A stretch of 9,039 nucleotides of DNA from DATLYH01 sp035575035 (GTDB lineage: Bacteria > Planctomycetota > Planctomycetia > Gemmatales > Gemmataceae): the NCBI GenBank assembly GCA_035575035.1, contig DATLYH010000281.1, positions 1 to 9,039 on the forward strand, in the 5' to 3' direction. This document shows, piece by piece, positions 5,667 through 9,039 of the stretch (within the stretch, counting starts at the first letter, position 1; every line of letters starts with the position of its first letter). Made by a program: the position numbers and the translations under genes. The notes beneath the pieces were generated by a model. That model saw only the letters and a list, made by a program, of their open reading frames with translations, did not search any database and had not been told where the DNA came from.

Positions 5667-6575
5667 TCACCGGCTGACCCCGAAGGGGTCGGCCGGGATG
5701 GCAAACTCCAGGTCGCGCACCTCACCCGCGCCCAGCGTCACTGGCCGGGCCCTCTCGACCGGCGGCCGGAAGAACCAACGGACGACGGCCCCGGAATCCG
5801 GGTTGCGCTCCAGGTGCTCGCGGTGCCAGCACGGCAGCCAGCAGACTGCCTGGTAGCGCCCGGGGGGCACCTGCGGCAGGGTGAACCGTCCCTCGGCGTC
5901 GGTCCGTGTGTAGTAGGGGTGATCATCCACGAAAAGGTAGGCCCGCATCCAGTAATGGCTGGCCCCGCTGCTCAGCTCGACGAGCCCTCGGCGCTCCAGC
6001 CGGCGCTGGAGGGGGGATTCCGGGTCCGGAAAGGCCAAGGTGAAGAAAGCGGCGCCGTCGGCCCGCAGGGCGTGGAAGGCCTCTTGCCGCGACACCATCT
6101 CGAACGAATCGCCGCGGCGGACGAAGCCGATCCGCGAATCGGTCCCGCCCTGGAGGACATGCAGGCGGAGGTCGCGGGCCTCGACCCGGACCGGCGGATG
6201 GTCCCAGGGCCGGCCGCGCCTTGGATCGATGCCGCGCAGGAAGACGACCGCGCCGGCCACGCCCCGGGTCTGGGGGTCGATGACGGGGGCGTTGGGATTC
6301 TCATAGATGATCCGCTCTTCGATGCCGTCATCCGACACCTGGATTTGGTCCACCAGAGGCGGCACCTCGGGCAGGTCGCCGTCCCAGATCACCCGCCCGC
6401 GGATGGTGCCGGCCGTCGCCGGGTCAAACTCGATCGCGGTATCCGGGGAGGGGCCGGCCGGGATCTCCGGCGGCGAGAAGGGGGGACCTTCGCAGCCCGG
6501 CGCCGCTGTCAGCACGAGGAAGAAAACCAGGCCGAACGGGCGGAGGCAAAGACATCCGTGCACGTTGTACTCCAT
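5667..6575 (-). CDS. Probable lipoprotein with cupredoxin-like and carboxypeptidase-regulatory-like domains
   Basis: The 302-residue product starts with a hydrophobic signal (FGLVFFLVLTAA) ending in C28. The sequence APGC is a loose lipobox, so lipid anchoring is likely but not certain. A Pro-rich linker (30-45) follows. Residues 57-220 look like the cupredoxin-like domain of planctomycete carboxypeptidase-regulatory-like proteins: TIRGRVIWDGDLP, GAVVFLRGI, VRVEARDLRLHV, SRQEAFHALRADG (H168) and SHYWMRAYLFVDDHPYY (H207, M210). Residues 220-250 (TRTDAEGRFTLPQVPPGRYQ) are the transthyretin-like regulatory strand pair. In copper-binding relatives a Cys sits three residues before the HxxM histidine; here it is G204, so type 1 copper binding is doubtful. 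The ATG at 6575 has no good ribosome-binding site. A GTG at 6563 preceded by GGAG is a serious alternative (298 residues). It is divergent from the cupin gene. Its role is unknown. Confidence 0.7.
   Translation of the reverse strand: MEYNVHGCLCLRPFGLVFFLVLTAAPGCEGPPFSPPEIPAGPSPDTAIEFDPATAGTIRGRVIWDGDLPEVPPLVDQIQVSDDGIEERIIYENPNAPVIDPQTRGVAGAVVFLRGIDPRRGRPWDHPPVRVEARDLRLHVLQGGTDSRIGFVRRGDSFEMVSRQEAFHALRADGAAFFTLAFPDPESPLQRRLERRGLVELSSGASHYWMRAYLFVDDHPYYTRTDAEGRFTLPQVPPGRYQAVCWLPCWHREHLERNPDSGAVVRWFFRPPVERARPVTLGAGEVRDLEFAIPADPFGVSR
5670..5696 (-). terminator. Stable hairpin covering the lipoprotein stop region
   Basis: CCGGCTGACCCC (5670-5681) pairs with GGGGTCGGCCGG (5685-5696) around a GAA loop, with a single T-G wobble. 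It lies in the last nine codons, directly before the TGA. It would be a strong RNA hairpin at the end of the message, but no T-run follows, so its role as a terminator is unproven. Confidence 0.35.
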
Positions 6576-6611
6576 CCTGGAAAAGGAGATGGCGGCGGGC
6601 CGGCCGAACGG

Positions 6612-6617
6612 TATATT
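6612..6617 (+). promoter_or_regulatory. Candidate -10 box of the cupin gene (TATATT)
   Basis: TATATT, five of six consensus bases, lies 37 bases before the cupin ATG in the short intergenic gap shared with the divergent lipoprotein gene. The region 17 bases upstream is GC-rich with no clear -35. Confidence 0.35.
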
Positions 6618-6654
6618 GATGCGAAAGCCCTTTCACCGCGTCAAGGAGAACCGC

Positions 6655-7020
6655 ATGCCGACGACTGCGACCCGAGGTTATCTCGTCCGCCGCCTTCAGG
6701 AGGCGCCGACCGTACCGTGTTCATGCGGCCAGAGCACCCGGCCGCTGACCCGGGCCGACACGCCGACCTGCAACCTTCATGTCACCTTCATTAAGGACTC
6801 GGTGAAGCACTACCACAAGGAGTGTACCGAGGTGTACTACATCCTGGAGGGGCACGGCAAGATGGAATTGAACGGCGACGTGATCGACGTTGAACCGGGC
6901 ACCGTCGTCTACATTGAGCCGTACACAGCCCACCGCTTGTGGAGCGAGGAAGGCGTGCGGACCATCGTCTTCGGCGTGCCGGCGTTCCGTCCGGATGATG
7001 AGTTCTATGTGACAGCATAG
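6655..7020 (+). CDS. Small single-domain cupin protein
   Basis: The start is chosen at the ATG at 6655 (121 residues, MPTTATRGYL) because AAGGAG lies six bases before it. The open frame extends upstream but overlaps the divergent gene. The protein is one conserved beta-barrel cupin. Motif 1 is visible as HYHKECTEVYYILEGHG, with metal ligands H52, H54 and E59. Motif 2 is visible as PGTVVYIEPYTAHRLW, with H93. These four residues normally bind Fe, Mn, Ni or Zn. A CxC pair (C22, C24) and C40 stand before the barrel and might add a metal or redox site. Small cupins include isomerases, dioxygenases and sugar-binding regulators, so the substrate cannot be assigned. It is the only plus-strand gene here, divergent from the lipoprotein gene and convergent with moxR, hence monocistronic. 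Confidence 0.85.
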   Translation: MPTTATRGYLVRRLQEAPTVPCSCGQSTRPLTRADTPTCNLHVTFIKDSVKHYHKECTEVYYILEGHGKMELNGDVIDVEPGTVVYIEPYTAHRLWSEEGVRTIVFGVPAFRPDDEFYVTA

Positions 7021-7026
7021 TCTGGG

Positions 7027-7075
7027 GCCGCTTGCGGCTTAGCGCTCTCCGAAGGCACGCTAAGCGGCAAGCGGC
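7027..7075. terminator. Symmetric hairpin between convergent cupin and moxR genes
   Basis: GCCGCTTGCGGCTTAGCG (7027-7044) pairs with CGCTAAGCGGCAAGCGGC (7058-7075) over 18 positions with one mismatch and a 13-base loop. The right arm continues with another seven-base GCGGCAA-type repeat, allowing alternative pairings. It fills the 64 bases between the two stop codons, the place for a bidirectional terminator, though T-runs are absent. I recall this palindrome as common in planctomycete intergenic DNA. Confidence 0.65.
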
Positions 7076-7084
7076 AAGCGGCCT

Positions 7085-8107
<1,023 letters not shown>

Positions 8108-8155
8108 ACGACGACAGCACCTTCTTCAAGGGATGGTAAGGATCACGACAGCCTC

Positions 8156-8177
8156 GGCCGGCGGCGGTTGGCCGGCC
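8156..8177. terminator. Short hairpin between the PIN toxin and moxR
   Basis: GGCCGGC (8156-8162) pairs with GCCGGCC (8171-8177) with an eight-base loop, 16 bases after the toxin stop. There is no T-run. It may weakly separate the toxin-antitoxin transcript from moxR. Confidence 0.3.
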
Positions 8178-8192
8178 TTCCTGCTCCCGATC

Positions 8193-8621
8193 TCATACTG
8201 TCCAGTCCTTTATGACCAGACCCGGGACTCGCCCGAAGTCGCGCGTATTGCGGGTTAGCAAAACGAGTCCGCCTGACAGGGCAATCGCTGCAATCCGCAG
8301 GTCCATGGTTGCCAGTCGGACTCCCTGGGCCCGCAAGGAATCGAACACGGCTGCAGCTCCCGCGTCGAAGGAAAGCATCTGTGCCCGCGCGAAATCATGG
8401 AGCACCTGGACCAGCATGCTGTAGCCGCGGACGACATCCGTAGAAGTGCGAGCGCGGCTCAGGTAAGTATGGCAGCCCAACAACTGTTCATGGAAGCTGA
8501 TGACCGAGAATGCAAAGTCGCGCGGCTGATGCTGAGCAAGGCGCGACGACAGTGCGACGTACTCCGGCCCCGACTGCCGCTGGAGGATGCTGATATGGTC
8601 CGTGTCGAGGAGGAACTTCAC
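8193..8621 (-). CDS. PIN-domain toxin, VapC-like endoribonuclease
   Basis: The 142-residue protein has the PIN-domain layout of VapC-type toxins, Mg2+-dependent ribonucleases that cleave tRNA or rRNA and stop growth when free. The acidic active-site set is visible: D6 in FLLDTDHIS, E45 in SVISFHEQLLG, D107 in MDLRIAAIAL and D128 in TRNTRDFGRVPGL. The last motif is close to the classical VapC ending. Length and motif spacing are normal, so the enzyme is probably active. The start is a GTG at 8621 that overlaps the antitoxin stop by four bases (GTGA). This implies translational coupling, with antitoxin made first. The wording SVISFHEQLLG and ARAQMLSFDAGAA resembles PIN toxins I recall from cyanobacteria and planctomycetes. 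The exact RNA target is not predictable. Confidence 0.9.
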   Translation of the reverse strand: MKFLLDTDHISILQRQSGPEYVALSSRLAQHQPRDFAFSVISFHEQLLGCHTYLSRARTSTDVVRGYSMLVQVLHDFARAQMLSFDAGAAAVFDSLRAQGVRLATMDLRIAAIALSGGLVLLTRNTRDFGRVPGLVIKDWTV

Positions 8622-8830
8622 GGCACCGAATCCTCAGGAGGTCGGTCGGCCTGCCGAATCTCCCGGCCGTACTGCAACACCTCCGCGAAGGCCGGCTCAT
8701 CCCGGAAGGAGCCAGCGATCTGTTCCAGCCAGTTCGAGGGAGGAGTCCCTGAGGCCAATTGCCGTTGCAAGGCCCGCACGGCCGCTTCCAGGGCTGCTAT
8801 GCGCTGCTCTAGCGACGTTTCCACGGGCAT
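8618..8830 (-). CDS. Antitoxin of the PIN toxin, small coiled-coil protein
   Basis: The start is placed at the ATG at 8830 (70 residues, MPVETSLEQR) because GGAGGA lies at the proper distance. The open frame extends 38 codons further, but that part is Arg/Pro-rich, crosses the probable promoter and has no supporting signal. Residues 5-27 (SLEQRIAALEAAVRALQRQLA) form a heptad coiled coil. The rest (NWLEQIAGSF, AFAEVLQYGREIRQADRP) is an acidic/amphipathic tail of the kind that wraps a PIN toxin and inserts into its active site. No ribbon-helix-helix, AbrB or Phd DNA-binding domain is visible, so autorepression may work differently from standard VapB or be absent. It is identified mainly by position upstream of the toxin with a GTGA overlap, plus its resemblance to short antitoxin-like proteins in cyanobacteria and planctomycetes. 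Confidence 0.75.
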   Translation of the reverse strand: MPVETSLEQRIAALEAAVRALQRQLASGTPPSNWLEQIAGSFRDEPAFAEVLQYGREIRQADRPPEDSVP

Positions 8831-8873
8831 GACACATTCCTCCGCAGGGGGACGCCGTCCGGACTTCCCTCTC

Positions 8874-8902
8874 ATGTTAGCCGCTGCGTCGGGATCGAGC
8901 AA
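8874..8902 (-). promoter_or_regulatory. Candidate sigma70-like promoter of the toxin-antitoxin pair
   Basis: On the minus strand TTGCTC (8897-8902) and TAACAT (8874-8879) are 17 bases apart, the optimal spacing. The -10 matches four and the -35 three of six consensus bases. Transcription would start near 8866, about 36 bases before the antitoxin ATG. No clear operator palindrome overlaps it. Confidence 0.4.
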
Positions 8903-8946
8903 TTCCGGAGCGCGACGGCGGTCCGCTCCCCGCCTTGCCGTCAAAC

Positions 8947-9039
8947 CTACTCCTTCCTCTTCTCGCGTTCCTGTTGGATGCGTTTCTTCGCCTTGAGCAG
9001 GCGGCTGGCGTAATCCTCGGTCTCTGGCTCGGCTTCGGG
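8947..9039 (-). CDS. C-terminus of an unidentified protein (cut by window edge)
   Basis: The minus strand is open from the window edge to a TAG at 8947-8949, giving 30 residues that begin PEAEPETEDYASRLL and continue with a Lys/Arg/Glu-rich helix ending EKRKE. The composition, acidic then a basic amphipathic helix, suits the end of a larger protein, and codon use looks coding. I recall similar SRLLKAKKR tails on planctomycete proteins encoded near moxR, possibly VWA-domain ones, but 30 residues cannot prove this. It ends 116 bases before the antitoxin start. Confidence 0.5.
   Translation of the reverse strand, partial: PEAEPETEDYASRLLKAKKRIQQEREKRKE

Noticed and set aside
5342..5725. 127-residue minus-strand open frame overlapping the lipoprotein C-terminus
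   Set aside because: It is Ser/Arg/Pro-rich without domain features and overlaps a well-supported gene by 59 bases in another frame. I see no convincing ribosome-binding site.
5541..6654. Plus-strand open frames opposite the lipoprotein gene, including the upstream part of the cupin frame
   Set aside because: They have shadow-type composition. The cupin proper starts at 6655 with its own Shine-Dalgarno.
8831..8944. N-terminal extension of the antitoxin
   Set aside because: It is Arg/Pro-rich, crosses the candidate promoter, and lacks a Shine-Dalgarno at its ATG. The ATG at 8830 has a good one.
8397..8996. 199-residue plus-strand open frame across the toxin-antitoxin pair
   Set aside because: It is antisense to two coupled genes with recognisable motifs, and it lacks any domain.

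Overview
The window looks like chromosomal DNA from a GC-rich planctomycete, probably of the Gemmata/Gemmataceae type. Three things suggest this. It has a bacterial formylmethanofuran dehydrogenase subunit B homologue (tetrahydromethanopterin-linked C1 metabolism). It has a lipoprotein with a carboxypeptidase-regulatory-like domain, of a kind I associate with planctomycetes. It also carries several intergenic inverted-repeat families, built on units such as CCCGTCGCTAACGCTCCGGG, that I recall from planctomycete genomes. The taxonomic call is inference from content; no marker gene is present.

All genes but one lie on the minus strand. From the left they are: a truncated start of a small AF2212/DUF104-like ORF (1-91); fhcB/fmdB-like (108-1412); a repeat-filled gap (1413-1720); an unrecognised 132-residue protein (1721-2119); a gap with a perfect -10 box and a clear intrinsic terminator (2120-2458); ilvC (2459-3529, after trimming a false N-terminal extension that is translated repeat DNA); a second repeat-filled gap (3530-3953); a secreted seven-repeat beta-propeller lectin-like protein (3954-5183); a long gap without a convincing gene (5184-5666); and a cupredoxin-like/carboxypeptidase-regulatory-like lipoprotein (5667-6575).

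Divergent from the lipoprotein is the only plus-strand gene, a small cupin (6655-7020). It converges on a MoxR-family AAA+ ATPase (7085-8107), with a strong symmetric hairpin between the two stops. Right of MoxR is a type II toxin-antitoxin pair: a VapC-like PIN toxin that starts with GTG inside the stop of a 70-residue coiled-coil antitoxin (GTGA overlap). A recognisable sigma70-like promoter precedes it. The last 93 bases are the C-terminus of an unidentified charged protein.

The genes do not form one pathway. This is a housekeeping/accessory mix (branched-chain amino acid synthesis, C1 metabolism, an ATPase chaperone) separated by structured repeats. No new multi-gene system is evident. 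The points most worth a second look are the head-to-head repeat array with a 27-bp stem, the FhcB that keeps all its expected metal ligands, the eukaryote/Bacteroidetes-like KARI, the exported lectin, and the cupredoxin-like lipoprotein that seems to have lost its copper cysteine.
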